From Tigriopus japonicus (taxonomy: Eukaryota; Arthropoda; Copepoda; Harpacticoida; Harpacticidae), in contig CM021319.1 of NCBI GenBank assembly GCA_010645155.1, positions 6,901,145-6,965,144 of the forward strand: a stretch of 64,000 nt of DNA, read 5' to 3'. The number at the start of each line of letters is the position of its first letter. Position 1 is the stretch's first letter. A model generated the notes under the pieces. The model was not told the origin of the DNA, ran no database searches, and saw only the letters and a program-made list of their open reading frames with translations. The translations under genes and the position numbers were made by a program. Below are positions 13,932 to 26,228 of this stretch, piece after piece.

Positions 13932-15747
13932 CTTCCAATTATTCGACGTGAGAAATTCTACGTTTCCAAAACACAAATCACCTAATTTCTATTTAAGTAG
14001 ACTGCACTCCCGCTGTCTGTCAACTGTCGTTTCCCAGCGTGACTGAGTCTCCAGAGTCTGAAGATCTCCTTGTCTTGACCTATGATATAGAGGAAGCAGA
14101 TTTCAACGCATGATGTGCGGTGACTTTAATTGAAATCAAAACAAGAAAAGATGTTCGCAGCTTACAGCTCAAAATTTTGTAAGCTGTTTTGCGTTTGCCA
14201 ATTCGTCATAAAACTGTCCTTAGCTAAATAAAAGATAGTGTGTTATTTAAAAATCTGCTACATTAGGGATGTTTTCTACTCTAATCATGGACAATCTCGA
14301 ATATGTAGGGTCACATTTCATGGCAAACACTTGGTTATTCATTATTTGACAATGATTGCTCAAACTGAATGAAGGTCTGACCTGGAATAACTTTGAATTG
14401 AATATTATGAACTTCTCGCGAATTCGAATTTAGCAAGATTCCCCAAATGTATTTTAAGAGAGCTTCAAGAGAAAGGAGATTTAAAAAAAAATCATTTTTC
14501 CTAATTTTGTGCTCTGCTCAAATATGGCTAAAAAATTAAAAGTGAAAATATGAAATTTGTTTGAAAAATCTTGTTTCAAGTATTTTTTGTTTCCAAGAAG
14601 GATTGCTATTCAAGAAAAACGCATATCGAAAGGCAATAATTGTGTATTTTACTTCTAGCTCAACAATTGGCTTAATTTTTCTCATTTGTCTTAAATTTGC
14701 ACTTTTTGTTTTTTGTTTTCATGCACACCTCAAAAGCAAAGGTCTAATGTTTTGAACTAAGGTTACGGATCCTTATAAGAAGTGATTAAGTGTAAATATT
14801 TTCAGTGCAACTTTTTAAGGCTAGCAAGGTAAAAATATGTGTCTAATAGCAGAAGACTTAAGTCAACAAGAAAGAAAAATACAAAACCAAAGAAAATTGA
14901 GGTCCCAGAGTATTTCAAGTTCGTGGTCTGGTTGTAATGCAATTTGGCCGACAACTGGAAGGCCGTCCCTTTTACTCACATGTTGTCAAAAAACATTCGC
15001 TAAATAAATAGGCCTATGTTTGTCGGTTGTATCATTGATCTGAAAATGAAGATTGGTCAGGTTTCATTTGAAATTGCGGTTGCGTTGCTGTGCTTTGCAG
15101 TCTTTTTCTTCGAGTAATTGCAACATTGCAACAACCATTAACCATTATAACAAAACTCTCAAACTTACCTCGAACTATAACACTAACGATCAAATTGAAC
15201 TCGTGGAGACGACAAAGACCTCGGTAACTATGGAGAATTAATCTTTTCTTTTTTCTTTGTCTTGGAACTTCTTAAACTAGAATTAATAAGCACTGATACA
15301 AAAGTTTATTTGATCTTATAATAAAGAATAGTGATACTTTTAAAGTCAAAATTAGAGCCACTATAAATAAATAGGATGGTCATGACATTTGGTTTTTGGT
15401 CCCATTGATCTTAGTCCTTCACTTGGCACATGAAGACAAGTGCTAAAATATTGCAAAACACAAATCTTGGATGAAAAAACAAATACTAATTATTGAGCTC
15501 TCAAAAAATATTTTTGCTGTAGAACAAGCATTATCTACTAGGTCAGCTGGCCATCACGTTTCTCAAACATCGGCAGACCCTACACTGAAACATCTGGGAT
15601 TTCTGTTCCACCACGAAAAAGATACATCGCACCTTAGTGATAAGGTTTCTGGTTCAAATAAAAAAGTTGCTCGATGTATACAACCTACAGCCAAGCAATT
15701 ATTAAAAATGACGCAATTTAAGATTTTGTCACAATCCAAAAGGAATG
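13932..15747. other. AT-rich spacer
   Basis: Nothing firm. A GAGCCACTATAA start at 15355 resembles the left end of the TA-flanked MITE family, but no right end was found. A 23-codon ATG frame at about 15046 encodes a signal-peptide-like string and then stops. Confidence 0.4.
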
Positions 15748-16211
15748 CCGTGACCAAGAAGCATGGAAATCATAGAGTGGGAGGCTAGCAATGAGAATTA
15801 TGATTTCCAGCAGAAATGAACCATTTGCGTTCTTCTTCAAATGAGACCTGGCTTGCATTGAGAAGAACACGTATTTCAAATTTCAGCCCAATCAAATGCC
15901 GGAGTGAAAAGTTATGCCTTCTCAAACTTATGTACTGAAGAGAGCATAGAATGAATGCCCTTCTGTGGTAAAACGATTACCACAAAAGGGGGAGTTCATT
16001 CATTCTTGGTAGGATTTGCACTGAACTTTGAGTGAGCATAACTTTTGACTCCGACTTTCAATTGAGGTGAAAATTGAAATACGTATTCTTGTCAACATAT
16101 GTAAGGTGTCATTTGCAGAAGAACGTAATTGAATTGTTCTTAATGGAAATCATTATTCTCATTACTAGCCTCCCACTCCATGATTCCAGTGCTTCTTGCC
16201 GTGACGTATTA
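15748..16211. repeat. Long fold-back (inverted repeat) element
   Basis: The arm from 15748 rightwards and the arm ending at 16211 are inverted copies. AGTGGGAGGCTAGCAATGAG on the left pairs with CTCATTACTAGCCTCCCACT on the right, and both arms share TTCTTC(T)GCAAATGA-like and GAAAATTGAAAT/ATTTCAAATTTC-like blocks. The centre (about 15950-16010) is itself palindromic around GGTAAAACGATTACC. Total is about 460 bp, with no coding support. A fold-back transposon or an inverted duplication is likely. Confidence 0.75.
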
Positions 16212-19200
16212 TAAACATCAACTCTATGGACGGATTTAAGTCGCCCAAGCTGATTGAGCGCGTGTTTTGCTCGATCGGTTTTTTTGGACCACAACATCAA
16301 GATTCTTGAACTGTTCTTCTTCACATAACGCCATGGGAAAATGTTCCAAATTTTAGCCTTTCACCTTTTTAGACTGCTTATCTGTAAATATGAGCTAACC
16401 AAAATCTTTTGAAAATCAAGAGTTCAAGAAAGGATGTTGGAGTCAAAACTGATTTTTTTTAAAGCCAGTTTTGAGTCAATCGTCATTTTCCAGTTTTCCC
16501 CTAGCTAAGCAGCGCAGAAAGAACAGTTCAGATTTTCGAGGTGACACTGCTTTTCCGGGCGAGCGCTGACTGTAGTGATGGAAACAATCCAATCTTCAAT
16601 CATATTCACGATAGGTTGCCCAACTAGGTCTGCCAATTAGCCTTCAGGGTCTATCATTTGTCGGTTGAATGCTATGAGGAAATAGGCTTTCTTCTGAAGG
16701 CGAACATAAGTGGCACCCCTTGCTTTATTCGTCTTTGGCTCAGGGGCGCTATATAGAAGGAACTTGCTTCTTGATTTTGCAAGATGTTGTACTATGTGAG
16801 GGGTGATGGCAAACCTAAAGCAAGCAACCTCGCGTGAGAAAGATTGAAAGATTGTTTTTTTCCATCAGTAGCGCTGAGCTCCTAAGAACAATTGCAAGCC
16901 TTCATGGGTTGTCAGTTAATGGAGAGGCTGAAACCCGAGCATTTCCTCAATAGCTAACAAAGTTGACCTACTGTCCATGGGTTGAGTGGTCCATGGTTCA
17001 GTAAATGAGGAAATGCTGAAGGATTGGCATATCATGCTCGAGACTCCTTTCGACAAGGGGGAAAAGTTTGGCAAGTTTCGAATAGTTCTACTCCGTTTCC
17101 TGTCGAGCTCATTCTTGCCCTATTAAAAGACTTCCAACCATTTCATTTACAAAACGAATTGGAACACGTCTCTAACTCAGAACAACTTTGAAGGTGGGTG
17201 AGGCCACCAAAAGACCACGTTTTTATTTATAAAAAGGGACCAACCCTTTCCAGTTCCAATCCCGTCTTTCTTGTGTGGGATTCAGGGCTGTTTAAGGTTC
17301 CAATTTGGATTTTTGAATTGGAAATTTGATTAATGGCACGGATTTTAATAGGGTGCGGTTTGAATGACTCGACAAGTTTGGAGAGTCATGAAACCCATGT
17401 ATACTACATAATGCATCTAGTTGTATCACGACGACCAAATACCCAGGACTTCCAGTGATTTTTGAGCAATAAATTAACCAACCTCTTGTCATGTTAAGGA
17501 CTTGCACCAATTTGATTCATGAAGTAAATGCAATCATGTCTGACTGATTTTGTGCAACGTAACCTTTATGTGCCAAAAGTTTCTCCGAAAAGCAAAGCTC
17601 AGTTGGAAACGATGAAAAATCGAATGCAGTTCACTTTTGAGACGACTTCATAGGAAGGGCTAGAACTAGAACTTAATGAAAACGTAAACAAAATTCGATT
17701 CCCGATAACAATGCTATTTCCACTAGGTGGCGCTACAGGATTTAGTGATTAGGGCTCATTTGGGTGCGTTCCTTCCAAATCAGCTTTCAAAAGAAGTGAC
17801 AATCATGGAATCTAATCATTCCTTTCCCATAATACGGGAAAGTGTCATTTCCTTTTAGCACTTGCAAATTCAGTTAAAAGTTTCTCCCACGTATCTTAAG
17901 AAGTTGTTTTTCGGAACAAAAATCAGAACCATATTTACTGAAAGCTTAATGGGAACTCATTCCTTTTTTTCAATTTTCAAATGATTCCTATTTGACATAT
18001 TGAACCTCTTTTTCAAACCAATAAAAGCATCAAATGCTTAACAATAAAATCATTATTAAAGACGCTCAGTTAAAGAAAAGTCAATTTGACAGTGGTGACA
18101 ATGAATTACACGTGTAGCTTTGAAAAAGACGATCAAGTTTACGCTTCTTTTCCATGAGCTTCTTTCAGTCAATATCGGGAAAGTACCTTTTAACTTAAGA
18201 TTTGTCATTTTATTTGGTGTCTTAAATTCTAGATAATCTAGTTATCAGTCTTGACAGTTTGTCACATGATGGTTGAAAGCAAATCCTGGAATGATTCTCA
18301 ATGAAACATCCATTGCAAATTCCTCAATTGCATATCTTTCATTACGCTAGTAATAACACTACGCTAGTGTTGCTCAAGTTTGTACGAAGTATGTTATTGA
18401 CATCCCCAAATGGGTATTGCATTGCAGACCACCTACCTATTGTACATACTCGAGTATCCTTAACTGACTGAACAATGTTCACCCCATCATCAACCATTAC
18501 TAGTCCATCAAGCAACCCACCTCTTTGGTACTAACCGCAAACGAGGGTATATGAGAATTGGAGCATGACTTGAATTTTCCTGGGAATTCGAATGCATTTT
18601 ATTTCTGCTCCTCGAGATGAATCCCCGTCTAAATGCATTCTTAGCCTTCTCATGGTACATAGTACCGTATTCCATCTACTACTACTATTTCTACTTTTAC
18701 TACCACAACATCACCATATCAACAAAATCAGAATGACCTTTTGCGATTCTGCCAAAGAGACTCTCAATACAATTCGGAACAATAGGACAAGTAAAGATTC
18801 TTCCATCAAATTTTCCCATGTGATTGAGTAATGGTGCAATTGAGAAAAGGAACATATAATGGACCGCTCTTGGGATCCGATCTAATCTCATAATTACCAC
18901 GATTTCCCTGGGACAATGAATCTGCTGGGGCTTGGTTCTGAAAAACACTTTCCATTTGATCATTGCATGGGATCACTTAAGCGCTCAGCGGTGGCTGATG
19001 GAACAACAACCATTCAATCCATGGGTTCCCTTTCTCCAAGTACCTTTATACCCGACTGCCCAAACCATGATGGACTCTGTGGCTTCCCAAAAACCTCGAT
19101 TTTTCAATAACCTTTTAAACTTGTAAGGAAATTCGTATACGGTATATCATTTATTCATAACTACGTAGGTGCCAGACAATGCTTTTGATCTTTGTTTTTT

Positions 19201-21110
19201 TTAGCATTACATGTATTGATTAATGTGCTTGTCTGGGAGTTGTGGGTCAAACAAAGGAATTGCAGTTTGCCTTGTCCGTTTTTTTACCATCTGAAATTAC
19301 TGCACAACTCTCTTCGTTCTTTTACCGCGGGTTGTTCTAAGAACTCTTCACTTAGAGAAACATCAAAATACAGGTTTCATAAAGCCCTTCATTGTGATTA
19401 AATTCCAATCAAATGTTTATTCATAAACTTCAAGTCATTCATTCTTTTATTTTTAGATCGCCAAGACTTTTTTCATACACATCCTGCTCAAGAATTTATA
19501 GATTTCAGAATCTGATTTAATACTTGTCAGGAGGTCTTGTTGAATTTGTATTTAAGAACGCCAAATAGATGTATAGAGGGCGCTATTTTACCAACCCTAA
19601 GAATGAGCTCCAAACAACAGAAAAGCAAAGGAAAAAGTTCGTTGGTTTGAAAATCTAAATAAGTTACTCTTAAAACGATTTTTGAAGGGTAGAAGGGTTG
19701 TTGGGGTGAGCCTCTTCCACCTAACAAAGCTAGCCATTTCAGGATCCATATTTTTCAAAAAACCAGTGTTTTGACTCTTTGCTTACTTTGTAATAATGAC
19801 TTTTATATGACGTACAATCCTGATTCAACGACGATAAATTGACTTTCAAGTATTCATCCAACCTATATGGAACAAATGTCGGATGTGCAGTTTGAGAATA
19901 TTTCAGAAGCAAGACTCAGAATCAAGTTTCAAAAAAGGCTTGCTTAATTTATGTTTAAAGCCAGTTTGAGTCAGATCCCTTTAGATTATGGGACGATTAC
20001 GCCTGCCTTTATGAGCCTGGAACTAATTTCTCCCTTATCCTCGAACAATGGGTCTCATGGTTGGTCCAAAGCTTGCTTGTAACCAACAAATTCACTTCTC
20101 TTGTTTTGGAGCTCTGGGTTGATCTCAATGTGGTTTTATGGCGTCACAAAAAGAAGGAAAACACAATTAAACGTCACATGAGAAGAAAAATTCGGCTCTG
20201 CCCTACTTGTGCTCCAATTCACCTGGTAATTGCCAATTTCGCTTGTTTGAAAAATGATCCGAAGGATTCGTATCTTCAGTCCCCTTGAGTTCCAGTTTTA
20301 CTAAAACGAACCATAGTTTCTAATATACGTAGACTTGAATTGGGAACGCACAATAATAACGAGTCACGTGCTCGAATCATTTAAGAGAGGAGCTTGAAAT
20401 GTGACTGGACATCCATTGTTGGGCTTAGTGACGAATTCATTTCCCCATTTGAATGTGATGTGGAACTCTTTCACTTTCTTAATTTAAGTGTGGAAAGGGC
20501 TCATATTTGCACCCTAAAGGAGATGTACGTTTGAAAGCTCTATTCGATTATCAATTAGTTGATGGTGAAAGTAAATTACTTAATTGCTCGAAGATGTTCA
20601 GCTTGTTCAAAACCAGGGAGTTAAAGCCCAATTTTATTTTTTATTTTTTAAATCACAAATCGTTAACCAATCTTGATACGAGGTTTTTTGCCTTTGTAAT
20701 CTTTTGCGTGTAAATTACCTTACATACCTTATTATAACAATATTTATTCAACAAACCTACAATAGAACAGAGAAAAGGGAAGGGTATTTTTGAAACATTG
20801 GAATCGACTCCAATTTTAGAAAAAAAAAACCCCATTTTTACGCCAAATTTCATGGATCATTATGGAACCAATCGTCAAGTTTAGAGTAACTTTTGGGACA
20901 GTTTTTACCTGCTTAAATTTAAAAAAAAACATGTGCTTCACCGCCAAATCAACTTTGGAACATTGGGCAAGTGTTCCTGATCCATTCACAAGATATTATC
21001 AATAGACTCTCAATGAAGGCTTCTTCTTTTCCCTGTGTGATGTTGAAAGGTCGTTGGTTGGTCCATAAGTACCTTAACAAAGGCCAATTGGCCTCCCTGA
21101 CAGTTCCAAA
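16212..21110. other. Long spacer without recognisable genes
   Basis: Only short, mutually overlapping open frames are present. Triplet tracts (CTACTACTACTATTTCTACT) lie at about 18676-18705. A pair of overlapping open frames at 18916-19126 has no splice support. I see no RNA gene. Confidence 0.4.
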
Positions 21111-22230
21111 CAAACCGATTGTTCCTCATTCTTGTCGGCGATTATCTTCTACCACTACTACAACAAGAACAACAACAACCTCCCGCAAAGGCTCTCTTAT
21201 CCACGCGATCTAAAGACATGTACCGAATTTTGGGTGGTAAGCTAATGCTCGGAAACATGGCCAGTCCATCCATATTACCACCAACTATCAACCAGGGGGA
21301 TGCCATTTCCAAGAATGAGACGACGAAGAGAAAGACCAAAGAATATCGAGGATTACCAACCACCGAACGAACGAATGAACGAACGAACGTGTGAGACCAA
21401 AACGGGGACCGTGGAACAACAAGACCAAAGAAGAAGGGGAGAAAAGCAAAAAGAGAGGATATCTTCTCCTTTTTTGTCTCTCTTTCTCTCTCTCTTTTGC
21501 TCTCTTCTGGCACAAAATTCACCCACGAAGGGGGCAATGCTATGAATAGCAAGAGGACAAGCCCAGAAAGGAGAACGAAAGATGGAACAAGTGTGCAAGA
21601 AAGAAAGAGAGCACGACACATATCCAAGCATCGATTGAATATGGTGTCCAACACTTATTCACGACCCCAAATGATCCACTTTTGGGGGATCTTTTGCAAG
21701 GAATGTTCCTCTACACTGTTCCACCCATCTTTGGTCAAGGATTGTCGCCAGAAAACGGGGTTAAAGAGTGGAGTCCCCGTATCGAAATGTTCCCAAAGAG
21801 AAGCTAGCCATAGAGAAGAGCAGAGAAGGCGGAGAACAGATCCCTGTTGCTCGAGTCGATCCTCAACGGATCCTCAATCCACTGAGCTCTCCCGTACGGA
21901 ATACCATATGCACGTACTACTATTAGGGTGGTACTCGTCGTGTAAGTAGAGGTCTGGCAGAGGGAGAGAGAGAGGGAGGCACCCGGCACGTGGAAAGAAA
22001 GAAAGACAGAAAGAAAAAGGAAAGAAAGAGGGATCTTTGTGGGTCGTCCTCGCCGGCGTCCTCCTCCTCCTCCTTCTCCATGTTCGGTTCTCTCCTTCAT
22101 TCGTACGTGTTGTTTCGACTTTTCAGTTTGAGAAAAAGCAGCTGCTCGAACGAACAATTCTCCTGGCAAACAAGATAGCTTGATCCCCGATCTATCTATC
22201 TATCTATCTATCCATCTATGTATTCATCCG
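21110..22230. promoter_or_regulatory. GA/AACG-rich island, possible promoter or 5' UTR region
   Basis: Composition differs sharply from its neighbours. It has purine-rich and pyrimidine-rich tracts, AACAACAACAACC, GAACGAACGAATGAACGAAC (about 21365), GAGAGAGAGAG, AAAGAAAGACAGAAAG, CTCCTCCTCCTCC and a CTAT tetranucleotide run at 22191-22210. The long open frames on both strands here are by-products of these repeats. A strong donor-like CACAAG|GTAAGC lies at 22625, after a possible short start exon (ATG at about 22590). A transcription-start region of a long-intron gene is one reading. Confidence 0.3.
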
Positions 22231-23135
22231 TTTCAGCGGTTCTGGTGACTAAGAGCTAACAACGATAAACATCCACCATGTGTTCGTTCCACTGAAACCT
22301 TCTCCAAAAGAGCTATTGGGAACAAGGAGGGTCAAGGGTGAAGGTGAGATGGGTCCGGATTGGGAAACGGGTCCATGGAACCATGGAACCAAATCGAGAC
22401 GTTAACTAATCCTTCAAGGTTTTGAGCCTTGATAAAGGCCGGCCGGTGGCTTTGACAAGTTGGACACTTGTTGCGTCGGATCAAAATCTAAGAACGGACA
22501 AGATGAAGGTGGAACAAGTTGTTGGCACTCGATATTCTTAAGGAATTGAACACGTGATTTTGATTGCTGTTATTGCTTGAGAATATTTAATGCCATGCTT
22601 TTCTCAACGATTCCAATCCACAAGGTAAGCTTCCGCCGAAATTGGTTCAGAATATACTCATTTGAGTAGTTGTTCTTCGGGATTTTAAGATGATAAATAC
22701 GTCGGAAATTTGTTAAAGGCGAATGAATGACTGTTATCAAATGATTAGTTGTTAGTTTTCAATCAATCATGGATATTGTAATACCAATGGTAATTCGTAA
22801 TATCCTGTGAAGTAACAATCCACAAATACAAAATGTGGAATTGACTCTGTTCGTGTTAGTTTTTGTAGTACAGAGAGTTTATTTATCAAAGCGATTATTG
22901 GATGGAGTTATTTTTCCAATGCCATTGTGAGGGTTCGAAAATGATTTTGGGTGGTTTCCAATGTTTTCACCTTCAATCCAAATAGCTCATTGCCATCATG
23001 CTAAACATCTTTTTGAGAAAATGAGCCGGTTTAGTTTGATAAAGTTTTTCCGATACAGTGCCAGCCGGTTTTATGAATCTCGGAGAAATAAATCAAGCGC
23101 TTGGATAGGCAAAAAATCAAGGTATTTTTTTCAAA

Positions 23136-23739
23136 TACAGGGTAGGGTGTCCAAGAATTGATGATGCTTCGGAAAAAATAGATTTTCAATGGCTTAAAGG
23201 CACATTAGAGAAAAATATACTTTTGCAGATATGATTATAGTTCAGTTGCAAGTATCTTGGAACCCTTTCTAAGACTTCTTGTATCAAGCTACTCAAGTTG
23301 TTTGACTGGGCATGAGGGCATGAGCTTTTTGTTTTTTTTCGGCCTCCCTTTGCGTTTTTGACATAGGTTGAAAATATGCTCATACTTCACATATACCCTT
23401 CAAGTTTTTAACATACTTTAGATCAAGGCTCTTCTATGATTGTTCCTTTTGCCTCCTGAACAATATTGAGTTGATATCAGCAGATTTAGATGTCCCTTGG
23501 ACTGAATGATTATTGAAGTGTTCTTCGAAGACCAATTTTGAATAACTTTTTAACCTGCTTTGCCTGATACGGTCTGAACCATTCAAAGATTGTGGCATGC
23601 ATTTGAAACTGTGGTTTCCAATGGGATAAGCCTATTTCAAAACACTTCCTTATAGATATTTTTTTCAATTTTAAAGCTTTTTTTTGGTCTGAATGGCAAG
23701 GAAAAGCACGATGCACCATCAGTTCCTGGACACCCTGTA
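23136..23739. mobile_element. Tc1/mariner-like non-autonomous element
   Basis: The element is 23138-23737 (600 bp), bounded by TA on both sides. The left end CAGGGTAGGGTGTCCAAGAA and the right end TTCCTGGACACCCTG are inverted repeats of about 35 bp; the left arm has a 3-bp insertion (GTA), and the repeats continue into TTGATGATGC and GCACCATCAG. TA duplication plus CAGGGTGTCC termini fit the Tc1/mariner group. The interior has one 69-codon open frame on the minus strand but no recognisable DDE motif. Confidence 0.75.
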
Positions 23740-23955
23740 TGAGCTTTCCTGCCTTCAGGTAAATGAATCCGTCACGTCACTTAAATGAATCAATAGGTTC
23801 TTTTTAAACTAACATAAAGGCTAAGTTTAAAATAGCGATACCTGTTAAATGTATTTACTAGATATGAGAATCAAATGAGCTTATCCCGACCTCATACATG
23901 TACACGACTGGCACTATGCTAATACTTTTTTGGTAAAAAAGATCTTTAAAATGCG

Positions 23956-24001
23956 TTTTTAATACCATGCCATTCTCATTTTTAATACCATGCTATTCTC
24001 A
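23956..24001. repeat. 22-bp tandem duplication
   Basis: TTTTAATACCATGCCATTCT is followed directly by a second copy with one change (CTATTCT). Confidence 0.6.
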
Positions 24002-24112
24002 TGGAACATTAAACTGTTTTAAGAGAACTGAATTTCATGACAAAACATGATCATGGCCAATATGAAGTTTTCTTTACTCTTTTGGTGGCCTACTAAGCTG
24101 AAGGTAGTGGGT

Positions 24113-24247
24113 TCATGGGACCACAAATACCGTACAATACTGTGAATAACTCTCGGGCCCACCATGTTGGACTTTCCCCATAGCTCCTGGGCCCACCAAA
24201 AACGCTCCTGGACTCAGACGTGGCCCCCTAGTTGCCAACCGTTGCTC
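24113..24247. mobile_element. Truncated relative of the 250-bp hAT element
   Basis: Shares CTTTCCCCATAGCTCCTGGG and several GGGCCCAC motifs with 4690-4800, and ends GTTGCCAACCGTTG, a decayed hAT terminus. The left end and target duplication are not identifiable. Confidence 0.6.
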
Positions 24248-25666
24248 AAATCACCTTTCAAGTCAAAACCCTTGTCAAGGACATCTTAATTTCTCAAAGA
24301 AGACACCATTGGTCTAGATGAAACGTTCAGCGCCATCTGCGAGGCAATAATCAAAGTAATGTACTTGTTGCCAACTATTCTATAAAGGCAGCTACCCTAG
24401 GATTTACAACTATAACCTGACCCATTTGACTTGCTTGAGTTAAATCCACATAAAGTAGGAAATTTTTACACAAGTTTGGTTGTCAATTTGCTCTCTATTA
24501 CAAACATACACCTAAACATCATAAAAGAATAAATAGTGTGATGAATTAATGATTTTCAACACAAAGATGAATAAAAAATGAAGTAACTTCACAAAATGAT
24601 GCCGTACAGCTCTAAAACACAAACTATATTGTTTTGGCCAAATACTTCGTAAATAAAAGCTTGCAGAACAGAAAGACAAATCATGAGCTTAGTGAAACTG
24701 TTTTCTCTAGGTCGCAAAACACCGCCATCACTCTGCATCTAAATGTGTGCACATTTAACAAAAGATTCGTAGACAAAACAGATTATGAACGTACATCGGG
24801 TCAGAGCTTTCCTTGTGCAAAAAAACACTTGAAATAAAAATTGCTTTAAAAATGGATATACTTGGGAAATAGAACGAATTTTTGTCGTTACAACGACACC
24901 CATGTGATTGAGAATATTTAGAAATTTGGAAGAGATTCAGCCTGCTCCAACTTCAAAGAGCACTCCTCAAAAGACGCCATTGTCAAGAGACTCTCAATCG
25001 GGATCAGTGAACTCTCATTTTGAATTGGCTTCTTCGTACTTACATGAATGGCGATCAAGAGCGCAGAGAAGCAATATTTCCAAATAAAAATCAAGAATAT
25101 GCCCTATTCATATCATCAAAATATCTCTAAAAGTTCAAGCGATGACTTGTCAATGGACAGTTTCGTTAATACTGGATTGTCAAACGGTTCCGTCAAAATT
25201 ATCCACCAAAGTTTAATCGTGAAAAAATCTAAGCACAAATATATTAACAATCTTTGAGGAACGCGAAAACAATCGGATTTCATTTTAGCTGTATTTTAGA
25301 TACCTTTAGGCATATTCCTTTAAACTTCATACTTACGCCAACATACGAACAATTCTTTTATCCAATTTTGAGACTGTCAAGCAAAAATGCTTATGAAATG
25401 AACAAGCATTTGCTAAAGTGCTTCTTCCAAAAAGAAATCTCAACTTTTGTATGTATGACTACAAAGTCGATCGCAAGTATTTGGGCAAAACTTTAAACGT
25501 GTAAAACAGCACAGAGCTCTATTTCTAAGTCATCTGTCGCCTGCTATCTCGCATCCCCCATGTAATGTGAATAATTCTCAGGGAAATTATTTTTCTGTAA
25601 CGCGAAAATTAAAGATGCAGGAGCAAAGATGTTAGGTGAGTGTCAACATCAAATCTCTCAACTACG
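24248..25666. other. Spacer with weak ORFs
   Basis: An open frame at about 24930-25086 (+) reads IQPAPTSKSTPQKTPLSRDS, a Ser/Pro-rich string that looks coding-like. It has no start or splice support. A relic of a mobile element or chance are both possible. Confidence 0.3.
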
Positions 25667-26228
25667 GCTCCAGAATAACTCGGTACATGGGATAACTCAG
25701 GAACCACTGTACTTCAGGACGGATTTCAAAAATACACACTAGGTCCGATCATTGTACTAAAATGTGAGGTTTTTGCAACAAATATATTGTTCCGTTGAAT
25801 TTCCATTGTACTAATCGGACCTAGTGTGTATTTTGAAAGTAATCCTGGCTTGAGCCATCCTTGGATAACTCAACTCAGGAAAACTGGGTACAACGGAAAA
25901 CTTGGTGCATCTGAAAGCTAAGTAGTGGAAGATTCAGTACAGGAAAACCGGGTACAAGGGCAAACTGGGAACAGTAGACGGAAAACTGGGTACAACAGAC
26001 AATTGAATACGGCAGCTAACTGTGTACAGCAGAAAACTGAATACATCTAAAAGCAAGATGAAACAAACTTTTCCCCTGTACCCATTATGCCGCTGTACCC
26101 AATTTTCTTGTTCTGAATCTTCCACTAACTAGTTTTTCGATGTACCCAGTTCTCCGCTGTGCCGAGTTTTTTGTTGTGCCTAGTTTTCCAATGTTGAGTT
26201 ATCCCATGTACCGAGTCATCCTGGAACC
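25667..26228. mobile_element. Fold-back element built of short GGTACA..GGAAAACT repeats
   Basis: The left arm begins CCAGAATAACTCGGTACATG. The right arm ends with its inverse, CATGTACCGAGTCATCCTGG (26202-26221 region). Both arms share ATCTTCCACT/AGTGGAAGAT and many imperfect copies of a GGTACARCRGAAAACT unit of about 20 bp. The left arm is interrupted by the 165-bp element at 25699-25863; the right arm has the intact site. Confidence 0.75.
25699..25863. mobile_element. Interspersed element copy 2, nested in the fold-back arm
   Basis: Almost identical to 6706-6866 but with a 4-bp duplication (AAATATATTG versus AAATTG). GGATAACTCA stands on both sides, which reads as a target duplication of 8-10 bp. 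The opposite arm of the host fold-back element carries a single GGATAACTCA, which is the empty site. Confidence 0.85.

Noticed and set aside
15471..15788. 105-codon plus-strand frame running into the fold-back repeat
   Set aside because: It ends inside the inverted repeat and has no family features.
21142..21654. 170-codon minus-strand frame and overlapping plus-strand frames
   Set aside because: Four mutually overlapping frames come from purine/pyrimidine repeats, with no domain and repeated FVRSFVRS-type low complexity.
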